From positions 124,001 to 188,000 of the forward strand of contig JADJJI010000001.1 in NCBI GenBank assembly GCA_016706565.1: a stretch of 64,000 bases of DNA, in the 5' to 3' direction. A model generated the notes under the pieces. The model worked only from the letters and a program-made list of their open reading frames with translations, was not told the origin of the DNA and made no database searches. Position 1 is the stretch's first letter; every line of letters starts with the position of its first letter. Both the position numbers and the translations under genes were made by a program. Below are positions 45,930-57,461 of this stretch, one piece after another. Source of the DNA: Piscinibacter sp. Its GTDB lineage: Bacteria > Pseudomonadota > Gammaproteobacteria > Burkholderiales > Burkholderiaceae_C.

Positions 45930-47291
45930 TTGTACGAGTCACTGTTCCGCAATGCGCTGTTCCCGGCCTACGAGACGCTGGTCAAGCGCCGCGGCACCGC
46001 GTCGCATGTTGCCGAGTACGAACACAACCAGTGGCTCGGTCCGCGCGAGCTCCAGGCGCTGCAGTTGCGCAAGCTCAACGAGCTGCTGGCGCATTGCTGG
46101 GCGCAGGTGCCCTTCCTGCAACGGCATTGGCGCGAGCACGGCGTGGCGCCCGGTGCGCTCGGCAGCATCGGCGAACTCGAGCGCTATCCGGTGCTGACCA
46201 AGGCGCTCATCAGCGCCCACTACGACGAGATGATCGCTACCGATTGGCGCGGTCGCACGCTGACCAAGGTCACCGGCGGCTCCACCGGTGACCCGTTCCG
46301 CTTCGAATACACGATGGACGTCTATGCACGGCGTACCGCCGTGATGTGGCGCGGCTACGGCTGGGGCGGCGCGAAGCTCGGCACGCGCACCGGCTACCTC
46401 TGGGGCACCGGCCTGCGCAAGGGAGGTTGGGGCGGCTTCAAGGACCGGATGTACCACGGCGCCTTCAATCGCCGATTCTTCGACGCCTTCTCGCTGACCG
46501 AGTCGAACATCGACCCGATCATCGACGAGCTCGTGGCCTACCGGCCGAACGCGATCGTCGGCTACGTCACGCCGGTGGCGCTGGTGGCCCGGCGCATGAT
46601 CCGGACCGGCCGCACGCTGACAGGCGTGCGCGGCGTGCTCACCGGCGCCGAGGCGCTGTACGACCCGGAACGCCACGACATCGAGCAGGCCTTCGGCTGC
46701 CCCGTGTTCAACACCTACGGCTCGCGCGAGGTGATGCTGATGGCTTCGGAGTGCGAGAAGCACCAGGGCCTGCACGTCAACGCCGACCACCTGGTGCTCG
46801 AGACCCTCGACGAATCTGGCTGCGGCGTCGCCGCGGGCATTTCGGGCGAGGTCGCCATCACCGACCTGCACAACTTCGGCATGCCGATGGTGCGCTACCT
46901 CAACGGCGACCGGGCAACCTACGCGACCAGCGGATGCAGTTGCGGCCGCGGCCTGCCCCTGCTCGCCTCGGTCGACGGGCGCGTGCTGGATCTGATCGAG
47001 ACGCCCGACGGCCGCCACGTGCCGGGTGAGTTCTTCGTCTACGCCATGCTCGATTGGCCTGATGTCCGCCAGTGGCAGGTGGTGCAGACGGCGCGCGACT
47101 GCGTACAGTTCAGACTGGTCGTCCCTGCGCCTTGGAGCCAGGAGCGTCGCGACAAGCTGACCGCCAAGGTACAGGCCACGGCCGGGACGGGGATGCGGGT
47201 GGAGATCGTCGAGGTCGAGACAATCCCGACCACACCTTCCGGCAAGCGCCGGCTCACGATCTCGCTGGCCAACGCCTCCTTGCTGAACTGA
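45930..47291 (+). CDS. CapK/phenylacetate-CoA ligase family protein, copy 1
   Basis: 453 residues starting at TTG 45930 with GGAGAAGCC upstream. ANL-like adenylation features: VTGGSTGDPFRFEYTMD (P-loop type GGSTG), GVLTGAEALYDPER, NTYGSREVMLMASECE and the C-terminal PTTPSGKRRLTI carrying a conserved Lys. The family includes PaaK and capsule-locus CapK proteins, which activate carboxylates and are common in EPS clusters, but substrate is unknown. 25 bases after lyase copy 1. Confidence 0.8.
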   Translation: MYESLFRNALFPAYETLVKRRGTASHVAEYEHNQWLGPRELQALQLRKLNELLAHCWAQVPFLQRHWREHGVAPGALGSIGELERYPVLTKALISAHYDEMIATDWRGRTLTKVTGGSTGDPFRFEYTMDVYARRTAVMWRGYGWGGAKLGTRTGYLWGTGLRKGGWGGFKDRMYHGAFNRRFFDAFSLTESNIDPIIDELVAYRPNAIVGYVTPVALVARRMIRTGRTLTGVRGVLTGAEALYDPERHDIEQAFGCPVFNTYGSREVMLMASECEKHQGLHVNADHLVLETLDESGCGVAAGISGEVAITDLHNFGMPMVRYLNGDRATYATSGCSCGRGLPLLASVDGRVLDLIETPDGRHVPGEFFVYAMLDWPDVRQWQVVQTARDCVQFRLVVPAPWSQERRDKLTAKVQATAGTGMRVEIVEVETIPTTPSGKRRLTISLANASLLN

Positions 47292-47463
47292 CAAGTCCGC
47301 CGGCGGTATTTCTCCACTGGATTGCGGCCCCTCCCCCACACCGATGCACACGATTCGCAATCGGCTCCCTCTTGCTCGACGACAGCGCCGCCGCCCGGTG
47401 CTCCACTTCCGCCCAGGCGACGCGAACCGGTCATGTCGCCGTCATACAGGGCGGAACAACAAG

Positions 47464-48831
47464 ATGGCAGTGGAGTGGATCGGGAAGCACGTCTATCCCA
47501 TTTACGAGGCGCACCTGCGCGGGCGAAAGACCTTCGAGTACGTGGCCGAATACGAGGCGAACCAGCAGCTGTCGAGCGACGAACTCCACGCGCTGCAGCT
47601 CGCCAAGCTCAAGCGACTGCTCGCCCATTGCGAAGCGCAGGTGCCCTTCTACCAGCGGCACTGGGCGATGGCCGATGTGTCGTCACGAGACCTGCGCGAG
47701 GTCGCCGACCTGCGCCACTTCCCGACCATCGACAAGGGCATGATCCGCGCGAACCAGGCCGACATGGTCGCCAGTTCGTGGCAGGGCCGGACGATGCGCA
47801 AGTCCACCGGCGGCTCCACAGGGCAGCCCTTTTCGTTCGAGTACACGCGCGAGAGCTACGAGCGCCGCATGGCAGTGATGATGCGCGGCTATGGCTGGGC
47901 CGGCTGGCGGCAAGGCGAGCGCCGGCTGGACATCTGGGGCACCGAGATCGCGCCGACCTCGGCCCTGCGGCGCTGGAAGATGCAGTTGCACGACCGCGTG
48001 CTCGGACGCCGCGTGCTGAGCTGCTTCACCATGACGCAGGACAACCTGCCGCAATACGTGCGGGTGATCGACGACTACCGGCCCAAGGTCATCGTCGGCT
48101 ACACCAGCGCGCTGGTCGAGCTGGCGCGCTGGATCGAGCGCCACCAGGGCGCGCGCTGGGCGCCGCACTCGGTGATCACGGCCGCGGAGATGCTCACGCA
48201 GGACCAGCGCACGCTGCTCGAACGGGCTTTCCGTGCGCCTGTGTTCCATACCTACGGTTGCCGCGAGTTCATGCTGATCGGCGCGGAGTGCGAGCATCAC
48301 GATGGCTACCACACGAGCGCCGACCATCTGGTCGTCGAATTGACCGACGATGCCGGCGTACCCGTCGCGTCGGGCAGCGGCCACGTGACCATCACCGACC
48401 TGCACAATGAGGGCATGCCATTCGTGCGTTACCTCAACGGCGACCTGGGACGCACGTCGGACCATACAGGCGCCTGCGCCTGCGGCCGTGCGTTGCCGCT
48501 GCTCGGTGCAGTGGAGGGGCGCAGCCTGGACGTGTTGACCAGCCCCGACGGCCGCATCATCCCCGGCGAGTTCTTCCCGCATCTGATGAAGGACCAACCG
48601 GCGATCGAAGCCTTCCAGGTGCGCCAGACGAGCGAGGATCGGCTGAAAGTCCTGCTCGTCGGCGAAGGCGGCCATTCAGAGGCCATTCAGCAACGGCTTC
48701 GCACCCGCATCGAGAAGCAGACCGGGCCGCAGTTGCGCGTGGATTTCGAGTGGGTGGACGAGATTCCGTTGACGCCGTCGGGAAAGCGGCGCGTGACGGT
48801 CCGCGAGATCGAAAGGCCCCCCGTGCGATGA
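47464..48831 (+). CDS. CapK/phenylacetate-CoA ligase family protein, copy 2
   Basis: 455 residues, paralogue of the preceding gene with the same order of motifs: STGGSTGQPFSFEYTRE, SVITAAEMLTQDQRTLL, HTYGCREFMLIGAECE, TPSGKRRVTV. The tandem pair is separated by 172 bases with no gene. Two adenylating enzymes in a row suggest two different acyl substrates or a donor/acceptor pair (inference). Confidence 0.8.
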   Translation: MAVEWIGKHVYPIYEAHLRGRKTFEYVAEYEANQQLSSDELHALQLAKLKRLLAHCEAQVPFYQRHWAMADVSSRDLREVADLRHFPTIDKGMIRANQADMVASSWQGRTMRKSTGGSTGQPFSFEYTRESYERRMAVMMRGYGWAGWRQGERRLDIWGTEIAPTSALRRWKMQLHDRVLGRRVLSCFTMTQDNLPQYVRVIDDYRPKVIVGYTSALVELARWIERHQGARWAPHSVITAAEMLTQDQRTLLERAFRAPVFHTYGCREFMLIGAECEHHDGYHTSADHLVVELTDDAGVPVASGSGHVTITDLHNEGMPFVRYLNGDLGRTSDHTGACACGRALPLLGAVEGRSLDVLTSPDGRIIPGEFFPHLMKDQPAIEAFQVRQTSEDRLKVLLVGEGGHSEAIQQRLRTRIEKQTGPQLRVDFEWVDEIPLTPSGKRRVTVREIERPPVR

Positions 48832-48846
48832 GCAGACAGGACGGAC

Positions 48847-49797
48847 GTGCGAACGCGTGATTTCGGCAGGACCGGCCTGAGGGTGTCGGAGCGCGGCTTC
48901 GGCGCCTGGGCCATCGGCGGCGCCAGTTTCGGCGCCGTGCCGGCGGAGCAGGCGCTCGACGCGCTGGCGCGGGCGGAGGCGCTGGGCTGCAACTTCGTCG
49001 ACACGGCCGCCGTGTACGGCGAGTCTGAAGCGCTGCTCGGCCGCTTCCTGCCGGGTCGCCGCGACCGCTGGATCGTCGCCAGCAAGTACTCGGGCCAGCC
49101 GCAGGGCTTGACGGCGCTGGTGCACGAGCAGTTGCGCCGCCTGAACACCGACCGCATTGACTTCTACCAGCTGCACTGGGCGCCGCGCGGCAAGGACGAA
49201 GCACTGTTCGACGAACTCGACGCGCTCAAGCGCGCCGGCAAGCTGCGCTTCGTGGGTGTGTCGCTGCGCAGCGCCGGCGACATCGACCATGTGCTCGCCC
49301 GGCCAGGCATCGACGGGCTGCAGATCTGCGTCAGCCTGCTCGACCCCGACCCGCTGCTCGCGCGCCTGGCGCTGCTGCGCGCGCGCGGCGTCGGAGTCAT
49401 CGCCCGCTCGGTGCTCAAGGGAGGCTTTCTCACCGGCAAGTACGACGCGGCGGCACGCTTCACCGACCCGGCCGACCAGCGCCGCGGGTGGGAGCCGGCT
49501 CGAATCCGCATGCTCGCGCAGCAGGCGCGCGCCTTCGACTTCCTCGCCGCTTCGGCCGGCTCACTGCACGCCGCGGCAATCGCATACCCGCTGTCGTTTC
49601 CCGAGGTTTCGACGGTGATCCTGAGCTGCAAGAGCGTCGAGCAGGTCGAGGCCAATCTCGGCGGCGCACCGCCTGCCGCCCTGGCGCCGGCCCTGCTCGA
49701 ACGCATCGCGCAGGTGCAGCGCCAACTCGGCGTGTCTCCCGCCAGCAGTGGGGTACGGCTTTGGCGGCGTCTGAAGGCCAGGATCGGGCTCGCATGA
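48847..49797 (+). CDS. aldo/keto reductase
   Basis: 316 residues from GTG 48847. Catalytic tetrad visible: Asp and Tyr in NFVDTAAVYGESEALLG, Lys in WIVASKYSG, His in FYQLHWAP; the NADPH-binding end has VSTVILSCKSVEQVEANLGG. Reduces a sugar aldehyde or ketone, or a keto-sugar, with NAD(P)H. Its stop overlaps the next gene's ATG by 4 bp. Confidence 0.86.
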   Translation: MRTRDFGRTGLRVSERGFGAWAIGGASFGAVPAEQALDALARAEALGCNFVDTAAVYGESEALLGRFLPGRRDRWIVASKYSGQPQGLTALVHEQLRRLNTDRIDFYQLHWAPRGKDEALFDELDALKRAGKLRFVGVSLRSAGDIDHVLARPGIDGLQICVSLLDPDPLLARLALLRARGVGVIARSVLKGGFLTGKYDAAARFTDPADQRRGWEPARIRMLAQQARAFDFLAASAGSLHAAAIAYPLSFPEVSTVILSCKSVEQVEANLGGAPPAALAPALLERIAQVQRQLGVSPASSGVRLWRRLKARIGLA

Positions 49798-50480
49798 CGG
49801 CCGATTCGTCCGTGCCCACCCGCGAGATCGTGCTCGGCCGCAGCTCGACCGTGTGGCAGCGCCTGAGCGCAGACCCATCACTGGCCGCACGCGTTGGCGC
49901 GGCCATCGGCCACCACGATCTCGACACGTTCGCGTTCACGCCCGCCGACCGGGTCTGGGTGCTGTCCTACTCGCGCGAGCCGCGCGAAAACAGTGCGATG
50001 CTGCAGCGTCTGCGCGCAGCGGGCATCCGCGAGATCGTCTACGTCACGTCGGCCTCCACCATCGTCGCGCAGCGCACGCGCTGCTACGAATACCCGCGCG
50101 TGAAGCGGCAGGCGGAGCAGGACGCACTGGCACTGCCGCAGGCGAAGTTGCTGACCATCGGACTCATGCACGACGCCGTCGACGAGTTGCCGTCCGGCAC
50201 CAACATCGCCACCCGCTACAGCGAGCTCGCCGCCTTCATGCTGCAGCCCGACTGGCCGGACGTGGGCGGCCGCGGCAAGCAGCTGTTTCACGTCGAGCAG
50301 CGCCCGTTCGGCAGCGCGATCGAGCGGGCGGCATGCACGACCTATACCTCGCTGCTGATGGCATCGGGCTCGCGCCCGTGCCTGCTGCGGCCCCTGGACC
50401 TGATCCTGCGCCTGCTGGGCTGGCGCTGGTACGGCTACACCTGCCTGAGCAACCGCCTGTGGACTTCGAAGACATCGTGA
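49794..50480 (+). CDS. SDR-like protein lacking the N-terminal nucleotide motif, function unknown
   Basis: 228 residues. It has a Rossmann-like central strand IREIVYVTSASTIVAQ followed by YEYPRVKRQAEQDAL, where YPRVK fits the YxxxK catalytic pair of extended SDR enzymes and the Ser in VTSAS the third residue, but the expected Gly-rich loop near the N-terminus is missing (only GRSSTVW). It could be a degenerate or atypical sugar epimerase/reductase. Coupled to the aldo/keto reductase and the FAD enzyme. Confidence 0.6.
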   Translation: MTADSSVPTREIVLGRSSTVWQRLSADPSLAARVGAAIGHHDLDTFAFTPADRVWVLSYSREPRENSAMLQRLRAAGIREIVYVTSASTIVAQRTRCYEYPRVKRQAEQDALALPQAKLLTIGLMHDAVDELPSGTNIATRYSELAAFMLQPDWPDVGGRGKQLFHVEQRPFGSAIERAACTTYTSLLMASGSRPCLLRPLDLILRLLGWRWYGYTCLSNRLWTSKTS

Positions 50481-51655
50481 TCGGTTCGGGCCTGGCGGCG
50501 CTGGGCGCCGCCATCGGCCTGGAGGGCAGCAGGAGCGTGCTCGTGCTGGGCGGGCCGGCGCAAGGCCAATTCAGCCACTATGACGGTCGCGCGACGGTAC
50601 CGAGTTCGTACCTGGGCGACGGCGGGCTGGGCAACGACTGGCATGGCGTCATTCCGACCGGGTGGTGCAACGCCTACGACCCACGCGACGACGAGGCCTA
50701 CGCCGCCCTCTTCCGGCGTTTCTACCCGCGCACCGACCCGCGGCCGCGTCTGGGCCAGCCATGGCTGTTCGTGCCCTGGAGGCCGATCCGGCCGCGCCTG
50801 GAGTTCGCCCGGCTGCAGCAAGAGCGCGCCGGCAAGCTCACGCTGGCACCGGAACTGGTGCTGTCGTTCCGCGCCAGCCGTGCCGGCGTCGCGGTGACCA
50901 CGGCCATGACGACGCACCGCGCACGGCGGCTGTGGATTGCCGCCGGTGCGCTGCACACGCCGGGCCTGCTGGAGCGCTCGCTGGGTCAAGGCATCGCGCG
51001 CGGGCTGGTGTCGGATCACGTGGGCTGCTACGTCGGCCAGGCGGACGGCCTGCAGGCACCTGCCATCCATCGCAATCGCGATGGCGCGTTCTTCCAGGCC
51101 TGGCAAGGCGCCTGCGCCGACGCGCTGTACACCCTGCGCCCGGCGCGCTTTGCGTATCGCACGCTGGATCACGGCATCGAGCAGCGCGCCGTCTTCGGCC
51201 TGCCCACCGGCAGCGCGATCGCCAAGATCTCCAAACGCATGTCGCCGGGCCTGCTGGCCGAGGCGTTCTACAACCGCTTCGGACTCTTCCCCGCCGCGCC
51301 GCGACACAGCGTCTATGCGCAGGTGCTCGTCCGCGACGCCTATGCTGTCGGGGCGGCCGAGACCGCGCTGATCGCAAAGGATGGGGCCATCCGCGCTGCC
51401 ACCGACGCCGCACGCGCGCATGCGCCGTTCGCCGGGGTGCGAGTCTCACAGCGCCCGGAGCTCACGATCCCGGGCATTCACCTTCATCACTCGGTGGACC
51501 TGCAGTCGCTGGCGCGCGCCGGCGTCGGCGACGCCGACTTCCCGGTGCAGGTGGTCGATGCCTCCGTGCTGAGCGAAATCGGCCCGGAGCACCACAGCTT
51601 CAAGATGATGCTGGGGGCGGTGGCTCGGGCGCAGCGCGCCGTCCGGCTCGCCTGA
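50459..51655 (+). CDS. FAD-dependent GMC-type oxidoreductase
   Basis: 398 residues from GTG 50459, overlapping the upstream gene by 22 bases. FAD-binding motif DIVIGSGLAALGAAIG at the N-terminus and a C-terminal GMC-like segment VVDASVLSEIGPEHHSFKMMLGAVARA (with the His-His pair typical of the active site). Shorter than usual GMC enzymes (500-plus). Presumably oxidises a sugar or polyol hydroxyl (inference). Last gene of the lyase1-CapK-CapK-AKR-SDR rightward unit. Confidence 0.7.
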   Translation: MDFEDIVIGSGLAALGAAIGLEGSRSVLVLGGPAQGQFSHYDGRATVPSSYLGDGGLGNDWHGVIPTGWCNAYDPRDDEAYAALFRRFYPRTDPRPRLGQPWLFVPWRPIRPRLEFARLQQERAGKLTLAPELVLSFRASRAGVAVTTAMTTHRARRLWIAAGALHTPGLLERSLGQGIARGLVSDHVGCYVGQADGLQAPAIHRNRDGAFFQAWQGACADALYTLRPARFAYRTLDHGIEQRAVFGLPTGSAIAKISKRMSPGLLAEAFYNRFGLFPAAPRHSVYAQVLVRDAYAVGAAETALIAKDGAIRAATDAARAHAPFAGVRVSQRPELTIPGIHLHHSVDLQSLARAGVGDADFPVQVVDASVLSEIGPEHHSFKMMLGAVARAQRAVRLA

Positions 51656-51660
51656 AACGA

Positions 51661-51692
51661 CATCGCCGCCGGGTGTGCCCCAGGCGGCGATG
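51661..51692. terminator. bidirectional stem-loop between converging genes
   Basis: Perfect 10-bp stem CATCGCCGCC / GGCGGCGATG (51661-51670, 51683-51692), 12-base loop, between the stop of the GMC gene (51655) and the end of lyase copy 2 (51730). The minus-strand side is followed by TCGTTTCAGG. Likely ends transcription from both sides. Confidence 0.6.
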
Positions 51693-51729
51693 CGCACCTC
51701 GCGGCCTCGATCGAGACCTGGTGCGGAAG

Positions 51730-54447
<2,718 letters not shown>

Positions 54448-54779
54448 TCCCAACGATCCTTGTGAGGTGTGACCTGCGGCGCCTTCAGCGCGCCTGCATG
54501 GCTCATCGACCTGCACGGTACCGGCGCACAGCCCACCCCCGGTAACGGGGGGGCCGACATGTAACGGCGGCAGAAGCTCGCCACCGAATGCGGCGCAGCC
54601 CGCCGGACCCGGATCGCCCTGCGGCAAGCGCAGCACTTGTTACATCGACGCACTGATCAGAGCGTCCTGTATCGCCGAGCCGCGCAACCGGGAAATGGGC
54701 GTTCGATCGGTTGAGAAGGGGATGCCATCAAGCAGAACGGCCCCCGAAGGGGCCGCTCTTGTCTTGGCGCAAGCAAGGG
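54448..54779. other. 332-bp gap between lyase copies 2 and 3
   Basis: No gene seen. It holds a CCCCC-GGTAAC-GGGGG hairpin (54536-54551) about 90 bases before the copy 2 start, presumably in its promoter region, and the terminator-like hairpin at 54738-54755. No clear sigma70 or sigma54 boxes could be fixed by eye. Confidence 0.6.
54738..54755. terminator. stem-loop after lyase copy 3
   Basis: Perfect CGGCCCC / GGGGCCG stem (54738-54744, 54749-54755) with a CGAA tetraloop, 25 bases past the stop of copy 3. Flanks are CTCTTGTCTT on one side and TTCTGCTTG on the other strand. Confidence 0.6.
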
Positions 54780-57311
54780 TCAGTTGCGGAACAGCGGCGG
54801 GGCCACGACCGTGGTCGGCAGGCTCCCGCTGAAGGCGGCCGCACCGTTGAAGGCCGGCAGCTCGAGCGTGCCGCCGGTGCCGCTGTTGGAGAATCGCACG
54901 GTGGCCGTGCGCCCGTCGGACAGCGTGATCTGAGCGCCAGTCTGATCGGTTCCATTGGCGGCCACGGCATTCGTGACCGAACCGTTGGTGCCCAGCACGT
55001 TCAGGAACAGCGATTGCCCCGCGGCACTGTCTGCCACTTCGACACGCCGGCCAGAGAGCGTCGACGTCAGGTTGGTCGGCGCCACACGCCGCACGTCGAG
55101 CCGGTTGGCGCCGTTCACGTAGCTGATCAGGTTGCCGCTCAACGAGGGTGTGCCCGGCAGGTTCAGCGTCCAGATCTTGCTCGTGTTGGTGCCGGTGACG
55201 ACGCGGTCGAACACCACGAACGTGCTGGGACGGATGAACAGGAACTCGCGCTGTACCTTGGTCACTGCCGCGTTGCCGTTGTAGATCGGCGTGACATCGG
55301 CCACCGCGTACGTGAACTGTGCGTTGTCGGCCAGCGCCAGCAGGTTGCAGCGCGGTGCGCCCTCGCGCTGGGCCACCGTGCTGCCACCCTGCGTGATGCG
55401 CACCAGGTTGTGCATCTCCTCGCCTTGCTCGATGCCTGAAGCCGAGTCGACGTTCGCGTCGTAGGCGAGCCAGCTACCGCGATAGACGACGAAGCTGCCC
55501 TGGTCGTGGTGGGCGTGACTCTCGCTGTACGGGCCGCAGATGAAGTTGGAGAACGCCGCGCCGGTGTCCCAGCCCGAGCGCATCATCAGCTGGCCTGTGC
55601 CCGGGCCCCAGTAAGTGGTCGACAGGTCGGTCAGCGCCGTCGCCGACAGCTGCGGCGGCTCGTAGATGTAGTCGACGAAGTACTCGAAGTACTGCGACAT
55701 GCGTGGCACGCTCGATGCGTCGAGCAGCGACTTCGCGGCGCCCGACAGTCGCTCCTGCGGGAAGATCGACATCAGCTCGAGCAGGTATTCGCGGTGGTAG
55801 TCGAACAGCGCGGCGGTGCTGTCGCGGGCGTGGTCGCCGGTGGGCGCCAGGCGGTCCAGCGTGGGAACGATGCTGTGCATCAGGTGCGCCATCGACGCCA
55901 GCGTGTGCGGCGTGCGCGTGGCGATGCGTTCGCCGGTGGAGCGTTCCCACCAGTCGTACAGCTGCCACAGGTTCTTCATCGCCGTGCCGTAGCCCGTGCC
56001 TTCGCGCGAGCCGCCGCCGTCGAGATCACGGTTGAAGGTCGGGATGAGCTGGTTCTCGATCTTCTCGGTGCGGAACTTGTCGATCCAGGCCTGCGCCTGC
56101 GAGTTCTCGCCCTGGCTCGCCAGGCCGAGCAGCATGGTCGCCTTCAGGAAGGAGTAGTAGTAGTTGTTCGAGGGGTTGTCGATCGACCAGCCACTCCAGG
56201 CGTAGGTGGCGTTGCCCCACTTGGCCTGCTGGTAGTTCCAGACGTTCCACACCGCCTGGTTGGCGTAGGTGATCCAGCGCGTGCGCTGCGTCGGCGTGAG
56301 CAGGCTGTAGGTCCAGTCGTAGACCAGCGCCACGCTGCCGATCATCGGCCCGACTTCGAGGTAGCTGTCGCCGGCCACCGTCGCACGCTGGTTGGCGGCG
56401 ATGAGCGCCTCTTCCGATGCCACGAACGCATCGGTCTGCTGGATTGCATAGGTGGCGTAGGCCTGCTGGCCGGTCACCTGGTACATCAGCGCGGCGTACC
56501 ACGGCTCGAAGCCGTAGACGTTGCCGCCGTTCATCTGGCTGTCGACCATGTTCTTGAAGCGCGTGGCCGACGCCGAACCGGAGTTCAGCAGCTGCTGAAG
56601 GCAGCTCTTGGTCGCCGCGTGGTTGAGCAGCACCTTCGGGTGCGTGGCAGAAACCACCGGCGCCGTGGCGGTTCCGCGCGGCAGCGTGCAGCCCGCGACG
56701 GGGCCGCCCGAACTGGCGAAGTTCGCCGAAACGATCTGCGCCTGGGACAGCGTGACCACGCAATTGCCAGTGCCGCTGCACGGGCCGCTCCAGCCGCTGA
56801 AGGTGTAGCCGGTCGCGGCACTGGCCGTGAGCGTGACGGTGGTGCCGGTGAGATAGGCCTCACCGCAGTCGGTGCCGCAGTTGATGCCCGCCGGGCTCGA
56901 CGTGACGGTGCCCGAGCCGGCCTTGGAAACGGTCAGCGCACTGGAGTTGGAGGGCACGGCGGCAAAGCTGGCCGTGACCGTGGTGTCCTGGGTCAAAGTC
57001 ACCGAGCAGCTGCCCGTGCCGCTGCAGGCGCCACCCCAGCCGGAAAACAAGGCGCCGGAGGTCGGCGTGGCGGTCAGGGTGACGGTACTGCCTGCGGCAA
57101 TCGTCTCGCTGCAATCACTCCCGCAGCTGATGCCTGCCGGCGTCGAGGCGATGCTGCCCGACCCAGAGGTGGAGGTGGTGAGAACGAAAGTCTGCGTGCC
57201 CCCGCCTCCGGCATCGGCCGCCTTTTCGCTTCCCGATCCCCCACCGCAACCTGCAACGGCCATCACCAGCGCCGCGATGGCGCTACCACGAATCAAACTC
57301 GAAACCATCAA
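54780..57311 (-). CDS. heparinase II/III / alginate-lyase-like lipoprotein with two Cys-rich InlB-like repeats, copy 3
   Basis: 843 residues. Lipobox AVAGC near residue 22. Residues about 40-117 and 125-200 are two copies of a Cys-paired repeat (GSGxxxSxPAGIxCGxDCxE ... FSGWxGxCSGTGxCxVTL), related to divergent InlB B-repeats. From about residue 220 comes the lyase: HPKVLLNHAATKSCLQQL, NNYYYSFLKAT, SREGTGYGTAMKNLWQLYDW, SESHAHHDQGSFVVYRG and FLFIRPSTFVVFDRV. A 246-bp block is nearly identical to copy 1. The gene lies downstream of the PQQ/haem lipoprotein, which carries five of the same repeats. Confidence 0.83.
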   Translation of the reverse strand: MMVSSLIRGSAIAALVMAVAGCGGGSGSEKAADAGGGGTQTFVLTTSTSGSGSIASTPAGISCGSDCSETIAAGSTVTLTATPTSGALFSGWGGACSGTGSCSVTLTQDTTVTASFAAVPSNSSALTVSKAGSGTVTSSPAGINCGTDCGEAYLTGTTVTLTASAATGYTFSGWSGPCSGTGNCVVTLSQAQIVSANFASSGGPVAGCTLPRGTATAPVVSATHPKVLLNHAATKSCLQQLLNSGSASATRFKNMVDSQMNGGNVYGFEPWYAALMYQVTGQQAYATYAIQQTDAFVASEEALIAANQRATVAGDSYLEVGPMIGSVALVYDWTYSLLTPTQRTRWITYANQAVWNVWNYQQAKWGNATYAWSGWSIDNPSNNYYYSFLKATMLLGLASQGENSQAQAWIDKFRTEKIENQLIPTFNRDLDGGGSREGTGYGTAMKNLWQLYDWWERSTGERIATRTPHTLASMAHLMHSIVPTLDRLAPTGDHARDSTAALFDYHREYLLELMSIFPQERLSGAAKSLLDASSVPRMSQYFEYFVDYIYEPPQLSATALTDLSTTYWGPGTGQLMMRSGWDTGAAFSNFICGPYSESHAHHDQGSFVVYRGSWLAYDANVDSASGIEQGEEMHNLVRITQGGSTVAQREGAPRCNLLALADNAQFTYAVADVTPIYNGNAAVTKVQREFLFIRPSTFVVFDRVVTGTNTSKIWTLNLPGTPSLSGNLISYVNGANRLDVRRVAPTNLTSTLSGRRVEVADSAAGQSLFLNVLGTNGSVTNAVAANGTDQTGAQITLSDGRTATVRFSNSGTGGTLELPAFNGAAAFSGSLPTTVVAPPLFRN
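55770..56015 (-). repeat. near-identical block shared with lyase copy 1 (inverted)
   Basis: Partner of 44636-44881; two mismatches in 246 bp by direct reading. The two blocks face each other across 10.9 kb, so homologous recombination between them would invert the segment holding both CapK genes, the oxidoreductases and lyase copy 2. Confidence 0.85.
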
Positions 57312-57372
57312 ACCCCCAGAAGGCCGTCGTCAAACACATTTCTGCTCGAAAGCGCAATACGGAATAGTCGCC

Positions 57373-57407
57373 GGTTTCCAACCCCGTTACGTATCCAGTG
57401 GTTTCCA
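57373..57407. promoter_or_regulatory. direct repeat GGTTTCCA upstream of lyase copy 3
   Basis: GGTTTCCA at 57373-57380 and again at 57400-57407, starts 27 bases apart, 62-96 bases before the ATG 57311. Could be a tandem activator site; not found upstream of the other lyases. Confidence 0.25.
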
Positions 57408-57461
57408 GGGCGTACCGCGAACGGCCACGGCAGCCCGGTCATCCCTGTAGGCCAGTCACCA

